A stretch of 64,000 nt of DNA from Fibrobacter succinogenes (GTDB lineage: Bacteria; Fibrobacterota; Fibrobacteria; Fibrobacterales; Fibrobacteraceae): assembly GCA_902800345.1 (NCBI GenBank), contig CADCDO010000006.1, positions 47,023 to 111,022 of the forward strand. The letters run 5' to 3'. The notes beneath the pieces are model-generated. The model saw nothing but the letters and a program-made list of their open reading frames with translations, had not been told where the DNA came from and ran no database searches. Both the position numbers and the translations under genes were made by a program. Below, one piece after another: positions 7,975-17,094 of this stretch (positions are counted from its first letter, which is position 1; every line of letters starts with the position of its first letter).

Positions 7975-9327
7975 ATGAATAAGAAAAAAATATTAGCTCT
8001 ATTAATTTCCTCCGCATTCCTTTTTGCGGCTTGCGGTGATGATGACAGTCCTTCATCCCCGAAAAATGACAATCAAAAGGAAATTTCATCTTCGTCTGAA
8101 GATGATTGCGAAACATTGGACGATTGCTTGGATGTTTCTTCTTCTTCGAATAAGAGCGATGCAAAGTCTTCTTCTTCAGCGAAGGAAAACAAAAAATCAT
8201 CTGATTCCAAGGACGAAAAGAATTCTTCGGCTTCAAAAGATGACAAATCCTCGTCTTCGGTAGCGAAAGACGAATCCTCTTCTAGCGTTGTGAAGGACGA
8301 AAAGTCTTCGTCATCCAAGGAAGAACCGAAATCCTCTTCTTCTTTCGTTGCTAAGGATGGCGAGCATGTGGCGTCCATGGACGAGTTGAAAAAGAACATG
8401 GAACTCGAACTGTTTGGCGAGAAGATTTATCTCTCGACGGGCAGTAAACAGGGGCTTTTTGGTCTCCGTATTCCGGATACGCTGTGGGTTATTACCTACT
8501 CCGATTTCGCGAATGGCCAGGTTACTTTTGTCAAGGGCGAAGCTGGCATGGAATACATTGATGATCCCAAGGCAAAGAAAATTATGGGAGAAGTCGAAAA
8601 GGGCTTCAGCATTACATTTATTGTCGATAAGGATGGTGTGCTCAAGTATTCCGTGAACGGTTCCGATTCGTATAGCGAAGCCGTAGAGGCGAAAGTCGCT
8701 CTTCAAAGCGGCAAGGTCTCCAAGTCCGAGGTGATTGCAAATAAAATATATAGTTGCGCCGATGGCGATACGACCAGGACGTTCACGTTCTTTGACAATT
8801 CGTATATCCTTGAAAATGTTGTTCAAGAAAAGGTGTCAAGCTGGATGGGCGGTCACTATGATATCCAGCGCAGCACGCTCTTGATGCGCCCGGCGTACTA
8901 TGACAAGTCCGTCTATACGATGTTCAGCTACCAGGTCGGCGAAGACAACACGATTGCCTCGTCTAAAGGAAAAGCGATGAACTGCACGGTTAAGGATAAG
9001 TCCGTAACTGCCGTAAAGAAAACGGATTTGGTGAACGAATGGCAGACGCTTGATAATGGCATCAACTGGACGTTCGATATAAAGGCCGATGGTACATACG
9101 AACTTCTTGCTTTTGAAAACAACAAGAATGTCGAAGGCAAGAGCGGCTTGTGGGAACTTTATGGCGATCAGCTCATGATGCGCAATAGAGGCTGTATGAA
9201 CCCCGATAAATGCACCATTTCAATTCATGGTTCCGTCAGTGTAAAGTCGAATAGTCTTGAATTCAAACATACGGACCCGGATACGCCAAAGATTCCGACA
9301 TCTTTTGAAGCTCCGCAGTACGAGTAG
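7975..9327 (+). CDS. Lipoprotein with Ser/Lys/Asp-rich linker
   Basis: 450 residues. The signal peptide ends in the lipobox LFAAC (Cys20). Residues 21-120 are a low-complexity linker of SSSS blocks alternating with Lys/Asp/Glu, typical of Fibrobacter lipoproteins. The remainder (from about 125) has no motif I recognise; it includes a repeated layout of a Cys-containing 'YSCADGDTTRTFTFFDN' segment and a C-terminal 'WTFDIKADGTYELLAFE' segment like lipocalin-type lipid-binding folds of Bacteroidetes lipoproteins. Function is unknown. A terminator follows at 9433-9461. Confidence 0.75.
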   Translation: MNKKKILALLISSAFLFAACGDDDSPSSPKNDNQKEISSSSEDDCETLDDCLDVSSSSNKSDAKSSSSAKENKKSSDSKDEKNSSASKDDKSSSSVAKDESSSSVVKDEKSSSSKEEPKSSSSFVAKDGEHVASMDELKKNMELELFGEKIYLSTGSKQGLFGLRIPDTLWVITYSDFANGQVTFVKGEAGMEYIDDPKAKKIMGEVEKGFSITFIVDKDGVLKYSVNGSDSYSEAVEAKVALQSGKVSKSEVIANKIYSCADGDTTRTFTFFDNSYILENVVQEKVSSWMGGHYDIQRSTLLMRPAYYDKSVYTMFSYQVGEDNTIASSKGKAMNCTVKDKSVTAVKKTDLVNEWQTLDNGINWTFDIKADGTYELLAFENNKNVEGKSGLWELYGDQLMMRNRGCMNPDKCTISIHGSVSVKSNSLEFKHTDPDTPKIPTSFEAPQYE

Positions 9328-9432
9328 GTGTTAGAACTTTGGTTCGGCAAAAGGTTGGTGAAATTGCTGAAGCCCTGTCGAAGGGCCAGCTAAGTTCTGC
9401 CAACTTGCATTTTATAATGTGTTTGAAAAATT

Positions 9433-9461
9433 GCATCGCTCAAAGGCGGTGCATTTTTTTA
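9433..9461 (+). terminator. Intrinsic terminator between lipoprotein and nadE
   Basis: Arms GCATCGC (9433-9439) and GCGGTGC (9446-9452) with one wobble pair, followed by A and seven T. It ends just upstream of the nadE ribosome site. Confidence 0.65.
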
Positions 9462-9485
9462 TTTTCTAGCGCAGAGGATAATAAG

Positions 9486-10961
9486 ATGAAACTTTATGTG
9501 GTGCAGATGAAAATTTTGCCGGGCGATGTGCCGGCGAATATGCAAACGATGAAGGCCGCTTTTGACCGCGCCAAGGCTGCCGAAGTAGATTGCGTTGTGT
9601 TTCCACGAAATGCTTTGACGGGCCCTTCTAACAAGACGCTCCCCGTAGATTGGGCCGAAATCCGCAAGTTTGCGGGCAACATGCCGTTCTTCTTGTGCGG
9701 TGACGTGCTCGACGATACGCCGCTCTTGAACGTGGCCCACGTGACGCACGGGTTGGATTTTTATGTGGTCGGACGTCGCGAAGCCGAAAACAAGGAACTT
9801 TCGCATTTGGCAAAAGATTGCGCCATGCCGGTCATTTGTTTGAACGGCGTCGGGACCGACAATACCGGTAAGAACATTTATGCGCTTTCTGGCGGTAGTC
9901 GAATATTTGATTGCGATGGCAAGATTGTTTATGAAATGCCGCTCTTTAGCGAAGCCGAAGCGGTCGTCGAACTTGTCGATGGCCAAGTGCAAGTTTATGC
10001 GGAATCTGCTAAGCCTTACCCAAGCGAGATTGCCCAAATTCACGATGCGCTTGTATTCATGATTCGTGAAAACTTGAAGATGTTCCACATTTCGCGCATG
10101 GTCATTGGTGCCAGTGGCGGTATCGACAGTGCAGTCTCGGCGGCACTTTATTCCGAAGCGATTGGACCGGAAAATGTATTCCTTGTGAACATGCCGACGC
10201 GCTTCAATTCGGATACGACGAAGAATGCGGCTCGAGATTTGGCCGAGAATTTGGGAACGCCGTATATGGTTGCCCCGATTTCGGACATTATCGAATCTGT
10301 TTGCCATACGCTGGAACGCTGTTCTTTTGTGCGTAACGATGCCGTGATGAAGGTCATGGGGATTAACCATGAAAACTTGCAGGCGAGAACGCGCTCGGCG
10401 TCGATTCTTTCGACGGTGGCGTCCGTCTTGGGCGCAGGCGTGACTTGCAACGGCAACAAGAGTGAAGCGATGGTCGGCTACTGTACGCTGTACGGCGATA
10501 CTTGTGGCGTGATGTGCGCACTTGGCGACTTGTGGAAAACGCAAGTTTATGCGCTTGCCCGTTACATCAACCGAGACAAGGAAATTATCCCGAAAGCTTC
10601 GATCGACATTCCGGCGAGCGCCGAACTCAGCGAAGCCATGAACGTCGATGAAGGCAAGGGAGACCCGATTCTTTATCCGTATCATGACAAACTTTTTGCG
10701 ATGTGGGTCGAAAAGGGCGTGAGCCTTGAGCATACGGAAAGGCTTGCGATGGAAGGAACTCTCTGTGAAACGCTCGGTGTGGATGCCGCCTATTTCAAGG
10801 CCCGTTTGCCGACTGTGGATGCCGTGCTCGAAGACATGCGGCTCTGGTATCGCCGTTTCAAGGGACTTGCCTTGGCAAAACGTATCCAGTTCCCGCCGAT
10901 TCTTTCTGTGAGCGGCCATGCTTTCGGCGGTGAATACCGCGAAAGTCAGGTGAAATTGTGA
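9486..10961 (+). CDS. nadE: NAD+ synthetase with degenerate glutaminase domain
   Basis: 491 residues from ATG 9486, chosen for the AGAGG site upstream; the longer open frame runs through the terminator. The C-terminal synthetase domain is intact: P-loop SGGIDS (210-215), NLQARTRS, TCNGNKSEAMVGYCTLYGD and DIPASAEL match NadE, which amidates deamido-NAD with ATP. The N-terminal nitrilase-type glutaminase domain is only about 175 residues instead of roughly 270. The usual FPELxLTGY is FPRNALTG (39-46), so the catalytic Glu is gone, and the segments carrying the catalytic Lys and Cys are missing. The enzyme probably uses free ammonia or an external glutaminase. No operon partner is adjacent. Confidence 0.85.
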   Translation: MKLYVVQMKILPGDVPANMQTMKAAFDRAKAAEVDCVVFPRNALTGPSNKTLPVDWAEIRKFAGNMPFFLCGDVLDDTPLLNVAHVTHGLDFYVVGRREAENKELSHLAKDCAMPVICLNGVGTDNTGKNIYALSGGSRIFDCDGKIVYEMPLFSEAEAVVELVDGQVQVYAESAKPYPSEIAQIHDALVFMIRENLKMFHISRMVIGASGGIDSAVSAALYSEAIGPENVFLVNMPTRFNSDTTKNAARDLAENLGTPYMVAPISDIIESVCHTLERCSFVRNDAVMKVMGINHENLQARTRSASILSTVASVLGAGVTCNGNKSEAMVGYCTLYGDTCGVMCALGDLWKTQVYALARYINRDKEIIPKASIDIPASAELSEAMNVDEGKGDPILYPYHDKLFAMWVEKGVSLEHTERLAMEGTLCETLGVDAAYFKARLPTVDAVLEDMRLWYRRFKGLALAKRIQFPPILSVSGHAFGGEYRESQVKL

Positions 10962-11013
10962 GGAACGTGCGCTCCTAGTGGCTTAACGTGCCGACTTCAA
11001 AAAGCATAACCAA

Positions 11014-11541
11014 CTAACTCCTAGTCACCTCTTTATAGGCTTCTACTAGCGCTTCGAATTTGACGGCGCAGTTGGCGGGGGAGGTGGAGGGGAGTTTTAC
11101 GGCCTTGATTCCGGTCGCTGCTTCGCAGTATTTTTCGTAGAGCTTGTGGGCGGTGGCGCCTGTGCAAAAGATGCGCTTGATTTTCGTTTTGGCGAGGAGC
11201 GATGCGATGTCGTTCGGCACCACGTCTTCGATACTCGTGTCGCTTGCGCCAATGATGGTGCAACTGTCGAGAACGTCCCAAAGGGCGATGTGATGCTTTA
11301 AAAGCATCGCTTTTTTCTCGTTGATTGTTTTGGGGAGAGGTTCGCTCAAGACGCTGGCAAGAACTTTCCAAAAGCGATTTTGCGGATGGCCGTAATAGAA
11401 TCCCTGTTCGCGCGATTTGGGTGAGGGGATGGAACCGAGCAAAAGAACTTCGGAATTGGCGTCGAACAGCGCCGGAAACTCATGCGTGACGAACGTCCGC
11501 GTGTTCTTGGATGTTTTTGCGAGAGTCTTTTTTGTTGCCAT
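11014..11541 (-). CDS. DNA-deoxyinosine glycosylase (UDG superfamily)
   Basis: 175 residues. The motif LLLGSIPSPKSREQGFYYG followed by HPQNRFW is the signature of the hypoxanthine/deoxyinosine DNA glycosylase group (TIGR04274) of the uracil-DNA glycosylase superfamily. ALWDVLDSC and IFCTGATAHKLY supply the later motifs. The enzyme removes deaminated adenine from DNA in base-excision repair. It is a single gene on the minus strand; the neighbours are unrelated. The N-terminal 15 residues are a basic, poorly conserved extension. Confidence 0.8.
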   Translation of the reverse strand: MATKKTLAKTSKNTRTFVTHEFPALFDANSEVLLLGSIPSPKSREQGFYYGHPQNRFWKVLASVLSEPLPKTINEKKAMLLKHHIALWDVLDSCTIIGASDTSIEDVVPNDIASLLAKTKIKRIFCTGATAHKLYEKYCEAATGIKAVKLPSTSPANCAVKFEALVEAYKEVTRS

Positions 11542-11862
11542 AACTTCTAGAATGTAATTTAATTTTTTTTATTTACTGGATTCTTCCACCTAGACCACTA
11601 ACCACCAAGAGCGTGCCAAATGAGTGACGCAAAAATAAGCTTGCTTATTTTTATGTCCGAATGCAGCCGCGGACGTCGAAGACGTCAATCACTAACCACT
11701 TACTTCCAAACATTGAATATCCCCCTCAAAGTTACTATATTTGCCCGCGTAAAATTAACACTGTATGGATCCTTCGACTTCACTGCGTTCCGCTCAGGAT
11801 GACTCAATGCTCATACCTCAGAGGGCGCCGAAGGCGAACGACCTCATACCCCATAGCTCAAT
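11542..11862. repeat. Repeat-filled gap upstream of prfC
   Basis: 321 bp with no gene. In order it holds an AACCACT-type heptad fragment near 11595, a perfect hairpin AAAAATAAG-CTTG-CTTATTTTT (about 11632-11653) that could terminate transcription, a GCAGCCGCGGACGTCGAAGA block also seen in variant form near 13615, heptads near 11688, a TCATCCTGAG-family element (11768-11805) and a hairpin-mosaic block (11808-11861) ending at the prfC start. Confidence 0.55.
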
Positions 11863-13428
11863 ATGAATCCAGAAATTGAAAAACGCCGCACCTTCGCCAT
11901 CGTCAGCCACCCTGACGCCGGTAAAACCACCATCACCGAAAAGTTCCTGTGGTACGGGAACGTCATTCGCGAGGCTGGTCACGTGCGCGCGAAGGCCAAC
12001 AAGAGCTATACCGTCAGTGACTGGATGAAGATTGAACAGCAGCGTGGTATTTCTGTTTCGAGTTCCGTGCTGAACTTCCCGTTCGAAGGTTGCATGTTCA
12101 ACCTCGTCGATACCCCGGGGCATCAGGACTTCTGCGAAGACACGTACCGTGCGCTGACCGCCGTGGACGCCGCTCTCGTGCTTATCGATAGCGTGAACGG
12201 TGTTGAAAAGCAGACGATTCGCTTGATGAATGTCTGCCGCATGCGCCACACGCCGATTATCACGTTCATCAACAAGATGGACTTGGATGGCCGCCACGTG
12301 CTCGACTTGCTCGACCAGATTGAAAGCGTTTTGCAGATTAAGACGGCTCCCTTTACGCTCCCGATTGGCGTCGGTAAGCTTTTCAAGGGCGTCTATTCCA
12401 TCGCCGAAAATACGTTCCACACGTTCAACCCGGACGATGGCAAGCAAGAAATTATCCAGATGGAAGGCCCGGACGATCCGCGTCTCGTTGAACTCTGCGG
12501 TGAAAACTGGGTGAATCAGTTCAAGGAAGAATACGAAATGGTCACGGGCGGTATGGATCCGTTCGACCACGAAAAGTTCCTCAAGGGCGAAATGTGCCCG
12601 GTGTTCTTCGGTTCTGCCGTGAACAATTTCGGTGTGCGCCAGCTTTTGAACGCTTTTGCGAAACTCGCTCCGCCGCCGATGATCCGCGATACGGACAAAC
12701 GCCCGGTCAAGCCGGACGAAGACGCTTTCAGCGCGTTTGTCTTCAAGATTCAGGCCAACATGGACCCGAAACACCGCGACCGTACGGCATTCCTCCGCAT
12801 TTGTTCGGGCAGCTTTACCCGTGGCGAAAAGGTGTTTCACGTGCGTACCGGCCGCGACATCCGCTTAGCCGCTCCGACCGCTTTCCTCGCGAAAGACAAG
12901 GAAGTCATTGACCACGCCTGGGCAGGCGACATCGTGGGCATCAACGATCCGGGACTTTTCCGCATTGGCGATACGCTCACGGACGGCGAAAAGATGAACT
13001 TCACGGGCATCCCGGACTTTGCTCCGGAACACTTTGCCCGCGTGACGCTCTTGAATCCGCTCAAGTCCAAGCAGATGGCGAAAGGCCTTGCCGAACTTTC
13101 GGAAGAAGGTGCAACGCAGCTTTACGAACCGCTCAAGTCTGCCGTGCCTGTCGTGGGCGTCGTGGGTGAACTCCAGTTCGACGTGCTCAAGTTCCGCTTG
13201 CAGAGCGAATACGGCGCCGACGTGCAACTCGACCGCGTGCCTGCTCATTGCATCCGCTGGGTGAATGGCCCCGAAGAAGATGTGGGCAAGTTCGCCGACG
13301 AATACGCCGGCGACTGCATGATGGACAAGGAACGCAATCTCGTGTGCCTTTTCCCGAATGAATATCGCCTGAACCTTGCGCTCAAAAACTACGAACGCCT
13401 GAGCTTCGCAGAAACCTCGCAAGGGTAG
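11863..13428 (+). CDS. prfC: Peptide chain release factor 3
   Basis: 521 residues, normal length for RF3. GTPase motifs are in order: G1 SHPDAGKTT (15-23), G2 region QQRGISVSS, G3 DTPGHQDF, and G4 NKMD. The RF3-specific FNREGRD-like region is replaced by family-typical ELDGRHVLDLLDQIE, and the C-terminal half (GVVGELQFDVLKFRLQSEYG) is diagnostic for RF3 rather than EF-G. It recycles RF1/RF2 from the ribosome after peptide release. No clear ribosome site precedes the ATG because a repeat block runs right up to it. The heptad array at 13434 follows the stop within 6 nt. Confidence 0.93.
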   Translation: MNPEIEKRRTFAIVSHPDAGKTTITEKFLWYGNVIREAGHVRAKANKSYTVSDWMKIEQQRGISVSSSVLNFPFEGCMFNLVDTPGHQDFCEDTYRALTAVDAALVLIDSVNGVEKQTIRLMNVCRMRHTPIITFINKMDLDGRHVLDLLDQIESVLQIKTAPFTLPIGVGKLFKGVYSIAENTFHTFNPDDGKQEIIQMEGPDDPRLVELCGENWVNQFKEEYEMVTGGMDPFDHEKFLKGEMCPVFFGSAVNNFGVRQLLNAFAKLAPPPMIRDTDKRPVKPDEDAFSAFVFKIQANMDPKHRDRTAFLRICSGSFTRGEKVFHVRTGRDIRLAAPTAFLAKDKEVIDHAWAGDIVGINDPGLFRIGDTLTDGEKMNFTGIPDFAPEHFARVTLLNPLKSKQMAKGLAELSEEGATQLYEPLKSAVPVVGVVGELQFDVLKFRLQSEYGADVQLDRVPAHCIRWVNGPEEDVGKFADEYAGDCMMDKERNLVCLFPNEYRLNLALKNYERLSFAETSQG

Positions 13429-13433
13429 TGGGG

Positions 13434-13780
13434 AGTAGGAAGTAGACGGTAGGAAGTAGGAAGCGTCATTCTCGACAACTCTGGAGCGTAGCGACAGAGG
13501 CAGGAGGGAATCCAGTGAATTTAGACGATAGAATGGCGCTGCGCAGCTACAGACGAGTAGGTTGCAAGTTGAGCGTCGCGACGATGAGTTTACTCATCGG
13601 CATGACCGAAACGCAGCACCTGACGCCGGAGACGTCAAAGACGAAAGATTGAGTCTCGTCATTCTGAGCGAAGTCGAAGAATCCAGTGATGTTAGACGAG
13701 AGAATTGTGGGCTTTTTGTCATTCTGAAGGGATGATGCCCCGATAGAATCCACTGACTTTTTAACGACAATTTTTAGCGA
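13434..13780. repeat. Composite repeat cluster after prfC
   Basis: The gap is almost wholly repeat. It starts with an AGTAGGA/AGTAGAC heptad array (13434-13463). TCATTCTGAG-family elements end in AATCCAGTG near 13466-13518, 13655-13695 and 13719-13752. An AGACGA-type element begins with TTAGACGATAGA (13521), a GC hairpin (about 13534-13547) and TACAGACGAG. A variable hairpin GATGAGT-TTACTCATC (about 13583-13598) precedes a GACGTC-rich block. Confidence 0.6.
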
Positions 13781-13807
13781 AGTTGTCGTTTTTTGTATAT
13801 TGAAAGT

Positions 13808-14485
13808 ATGAAATATATATTTTTCTTTATTCTTTTTTGTGTTGCCTGTGTGCAGGCTCGTGAATACGTTTGCCTTGAATTGCTTAATGTGGATATTACC
13901 TTTAATCAAAAGAATGTTCCGGAGCGCTTCAAGTTTTCTTTTAACGATAACGTAATCTCTAGCGATGTGAATGTGCTATACCCGATACAGAAATCCGTTG
14001 ATTACGATGGCGTTGTCCAATTGAAATCCAAGGATGCAATCCGTACGTTCCATATTTCGTATGAAGATCCGGGCGAAACAAAAACTCTAGATTCGGCTGA
14101 TGTCTTCCCGATAAAATCTTTGAAAGGTAAAGTTGATTCTGTGGCTGTTGCGGATTTGTGGGGGACGGGCGACCTCTTCACGAAAGCATTCCTCTATGCT
14201 GAAAAAATGAAATCGGTTCGATTTCTGGTTCCGCTGCTTGAAAAGAAAAAAGGCAGCTATGTTTCTGTGGGTTACGCCTGTACCAATTGGCATGATTTGC
14301 GCGAAGTCGAAGACCCGCAAAAATGCGTAGAAAAAATAAAAAAGGAAAAAAAACAAAAGAAGAAATCATCAGAAACAGGCAACTCTAAAATTCCTTCTAC
14401 AAAATCAGCGGATAAATATGGCTTAAGTCCCAAGTTTTGGGATGATGTGCAAAATAATATCGACTTGTCTGATTGCTATTTATAA
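13808..14485 (+). CDS. Secreted protein of unknown function
   Basis: 225 residues from ATG 13808 (a TTG five codons upstream is rejected). The N-terminal stretch MKYIFFFILFCVACVQA is a signal peptide; the Cys lies within the hydrophobic region and does not form a convincing lipobox. The mature part contains no motif I recognise. A Lys-rich stretch (residues about 175-192) precedes a short conserved-looking tail. The stop TAA overlaps the next ATG as TAATG, so the two small genes form an operon. Confidence 0.55.
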   Translation: MKYIFFFILFCVACVQAREYVCLELLNVDITFNQKNVPERFKFSFNDNVISSDVNVLYPIQKSVDYDGVVQLKSKDAIRTFHISYEDPGETKTLDSADVFPIKSLKGKVDSVAVADLWGTGDLFTKAFLYAEKMKSVRFLVPLLEKKKGSYVSVGYACTNWHDLREVEDPQKCVEKIKKEKKQKKKSSETGNSKIPSTKSADKYGLSPKFWDDVQNNIDLSDCYL

Positions 14486-14880
14486 TGAACTTTAAAAAGA
14501 AAATCAAAATCGCGTTTACTTTTATCGCTAGCTTTTTGCTAGTGTGTTTGGTGTTTATTTTTTATGTGATGCACGATGAATCACCGATGAAAGAATCGTT
14601 TGCAATGAACACGTCTTTTGTCGAGATAGAAACCGACTGCTTTGATTATTGCTTTACGGAAAAGGACCGTTATTTCTTGAAAAATGAATTGAACGTTCTT
14701 GATAAGGATACCATTCGTTTAATGGCTGAATTTCACGGCATCAAGAGCGTAATCGGAGTCGTGAAGTATGAAAAAAGTCTATATGTTGATTTTTTAAATG
14801 GCTATGATAGAACGTGCTATTACATTGTTTTGGGAAAACATTTCTTTGGGCCTTTTCGGGAAAGAAATGTTGTTTATTGA
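14485..14880 (+). CDS. Small membrane-anchored protein of unknown function
   Basis: 131 residues. It has a basic N-terminus MNFKKKIK followed by a single membrane helix (about residues 9-29) and a roughly 100-residue external domain with three Cys (FDYCFTEKD, DRTCYYIV). The family is not recognised. The start overlaps the stop of the preceding gene in TAATG, so translation is probably coupled. Codon use is AT-rich like its partner, more so than the housekeeping genes nearby. Confidence 0.5.
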   Translation: MNFKKKIKIAFTFIASFLLVCLVFIFYVMHDESPMKESFAMNTSFVEIETDCFDYCFTEKDRYFLKNELNVLDKDTIRLMAEFHGIKSVIGVVKYEKSLYVDFLNGYDRTCYYIVLGKHFFGPFRERNVVY

Positions 14881-14962
14881 TTAAATTTTTAGCCTTTGTA
14901 AATGCGAAAATTCTCTTTGCTTGCTGGTTTTTTAAGGGACGAAACCTCGAAATTGCGAAAAA

Positions 14963-15203
14963 GTGCTACCAAAAGCTGAAAAAAGTTCTTTTTGGTATCA
15001 TGTTTTTTATATAAATTAATTAAAATTGGCTGATTTGGAGACCTTGTAGCGCTGTTTGTGTTACCAAATTGGCTGAAAACGGTGATTTGGTAGCATAATT
15101 TGGTAATGCTTTCCCTTAAAAATGTATGGACAACGTAAAATTTGTGCTACCAAAATGGGGAAAATATGGTTTTTGGTAGCATAAAACCTGCAAAATGGGC
15201 TTC
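14963..15203. repeat. 240-bp TGCTACCAAA repeat, copy A
   Basis: This shares its whole layout with copy B at 16741-16978: GTGCTACCAAAAG, then TATATAAATTAATTAAAATT, then GTGTTACCAAATTGGC, then a closing hairpin with 11-bp arms TGCTACCAAAA (15145-15155) and TTTTGGTAGCA (15171-15181) followed by TAAAACC. The AT-rich stretch resembles promoter DNA. It lies directly upstream of a FISUMP gene. Confidence 0.7.
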
Positions 15204-15248
15204 TCGTTTTTTTTTATTGTAGCTTGTAAATAAATCGAAGGTGTGTTC

Positions 15249-16131
15249 ATGTCCTTTAAAACAAGTTTTTTTTCATGTCTGTCTTGGAGCCGTTGGTCCC
15301 TGAACAAGTACACTGAGTTTGCCGGGGTGCTGTTGAAAGGGATGACGATAGGAGCCTTTGCTATATTCTTTGCGGCTTGTGATGATGATAGCGGTAGTTC
15401 TGTGGACCCGGAAGTAATATTAAGTAGCGATAGCCATGAAGAATCTAGTGGCAGTTCATTTAATGGCTGGAGTTGGGATGTGCCGAAGGAAGCCCGTCTG
15501 AATCCGGAAATTGCCTACGGTGCCATGATGGATTCCCGTGACGGCAAGACTTATAAGACTGTAACCATTGGCTCCCAGACTTGGATGGCGGAAAACTTGA
15601 ATTATGATGACAGTGTAACCACGACGAGTCTTATGGACGAAAGCTGGTGTTACAACGATGTGGCTACCAATTGCGATGTGGCTGGTCGCCTTTACAGTTG
15701 GCGCGCTGCGGTAGATTATAAAAAAACTGGCTGCGGAAGTGGTCCGATATGCTTAACGACCTTGCCTGTGCAGGGCATTTGTCCTGAGGGCTGGCACTTG
15801 CCGGATTCAACGGAATGGAATACTTTGTTCACTGCGGTCGGTGGCGCATCCACTGCTGGCATAATGCTCAAGTCCCGGAGCGGCTGGAATGATTACGAAG
15901 GTAAAAATGGGAACGGCACCGATGCCTACGGTTTCTCCGCGTTGCCCGCCGGAGACAGGTACAGCAATGGTTTCTGCACCAATGAAGGCCGCAACGCAAT
16001 TTTCTGGAGTGCCATCAGAGATGGATCATTCCAACGCTTACTATATGTACTTGTACAATGACCATGACTATGGGGCTCTGGACAGTTACTTCAAGAGCAA
16101 AGGTTACTCTGTCCGTTGCGTTAAAAACTAG
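15249..16131 (+). pseudogene. FISUMP lipoprotein gene with a frameshift
   Basis: Reading from ATG 15249 gives a signal sequence with lipobox IFFAAC, a short Ser/Asp linker and a FISUMP domain (TVTIGSQTWMAENLNYDD, GICPEGWHLPDSTEW, AYGFSALPAG). Near 16008-16025 the frame breaks: the first frame runs into a stop at 16059-16061, while the next frame continues with DHSNAYYMYLYNDHDYGALD and ends SVRCVKN at 16131, the expected terminus. A single-base change in the run around 16015 would restore the gene. This may be real decay, phase variation or a sequencing error. An internal start at 15342 (MTIGAFA) would give a more standard signal peptide. Confidence 0.75.
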
Positions 16132-16179
16132 ACATCTCCCTCCGCTCTGCTGCTGTTGATTCTACTTTGAAAATTAAAT

Positions 16180-16204
16180 CCCCTGTACTTCATCAGTACA
16201 GGGG
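16180..16204. terminator. Bidirectional terminator hairpin
   Basis: Perfect 10-bp arms CCCCTGTACT (16180-16189) and AGTACAGGGG (16195-16204) lie between convergent genes. The T content is modest on both sides. Confidence 0.6.
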
Positions 16205-16231
16205 ATGTCTAATTTGATTAAAAAATTAGGG

Positions 16232-16591
16232 TCAATACCAAGAGCCAGTACCTTGCATTGCAATAGGGCCTTCATTATATGTGTAGTTGACGACGACGCC
16301 ATCTTTTATCATAACATCTAATTTTTGTTGTTTGCCAGAGACCTGAGTTGATGTTAAACCTGTTGTGCCTTGTGTATCCATGTACATGTAGGTCCAGATT
16401 TCACCTCCGTCAGTCATTGCTTTATTCATTGGTGCGCCAAATTTTTGGGTGATTTGATCAGCTGTCGTAACATTTTTTTCTATGGCTTGTACATTGGCTG
16501 GATCAATTGCAGTACCCATAACGGAATGTGATGTTTGTGCACATCCAATGACGAAAATGGATATCATAAGAAAAAGAAACAGTTTTCTCAT
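16232..16591 (-). CDS. SmpA/OmlA-like small lipoprotein
   Basis: 119 residues from ATG 16591, chosen because GGAGAA lies 7 nt upstream; the ATG four codons earlier overlaps that site. The lipobox is IFVIGC. The mature domain pattern (VTTADQITQKFGAPMNKA, then EIWTYMY and a GVVVNYTY strand) fits the SmpA/OmlA (BamE-like) fold, where an outer-membrane lipoprotein supports barrel assembly or, in other copies, has unknown function. It stands alone between the two TGCTACCAAA repeats and converges on the broken FISUMP gene. Confidence 0.65.
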   Translation of the reverse strand: MRKLFLFLMISIFVIGCAQTSHSVMGTAIDPANVQAIEKNVTTADQITQKFGAPMNKAMTDGGEIWTYMYMDTQGTTGLTSTQVSGKQQKLDVMIKDGVVVNYTYNEGPIAMQGTGSWY

Positions 16592-16740
16592 ATTCTTCTC
16601 CATGCTGTTTTGTAATGTTAGTATGTTAAGTGGAAATATGTTGAATTTCTAATAAATATATTTCTTGGAAGTAGAGATGATTGTATTTTTTTCTTTTCAA
16701 TTAATCTTTGATTGTCGCAAAATCCCGAAAATGCTAAAAA

Positions 16741-16978
16741 GTGTTACCAAAAGTTGGAAAAAGTGATTTTTGGTAGCATGTTTTCTATATAAATTAATTA
16801 AAATTGGCCGATTTGGAGGCTTTGTTGCCCTGCTTGTGTTACCAAATTGGCGGAAAACGGCAAATTGGTATCATTATATGGTCTTGTTCTTCCTGAAAAG
16901 GTACATACAAGTTAAAATTTGTGCTACCAAAATGGGAAAAATATGGTTTTTGGTAGCATAAAACCGGCAAAAATGGCC
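16741..16978. repeat. 240-bp TGCTACCAAA repeat, copy B
   Basis: Direct repeat of 14963-15203 in the same orientation, with scattered substitutions. The closing hairpin arms are TGCTACCAAAA (16922-16932) and TTTTGGTAGCA (16948-16958). The two copies bracket the frameshifted FISUMP gene and the SmpA-like gene, a 1.5-kb segment. Confidence 0.7.
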
Positions 16979-17004
16979 TGTCTGTTCTTTTTTCGGGTCG
17001 CGAA

Positions 17005-17035
17005 CTTCCTGCTTCCTGCTTCCTACTGTCTGCTA
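17005..17035. repeat. CTTCCTG heptad array
   Basis: Heptads CTTCCTG, CTTCCTG, CTTCCTA, CTGTCTG then CTAAAA, about 60 bp before the lysS start. Confidence 0.6.
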
Positions 17036-17094
17036 AAAAGCTATCTTTACCGCGTTCAAATTTAAGACGTGATATATTCACGAGGTAATACAAT

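Noticed and set aside
9339..9485. N-terminal extension of NadE by 49 residues
   Set aside because: The extension reads through an intrinsic terminator (9433-9461) and has no ribosome site; ATG 9486 has AGAGG upstream.
9459..10919. Long open frame opposite nadE, and similar antisense frames opposite 1898-3262, 17095-18600, 19089-20339 and 59128-60720
   Set aside because: They mirror the codon bias of clearly identified genes on the other strand and show no protein family signature of their own.
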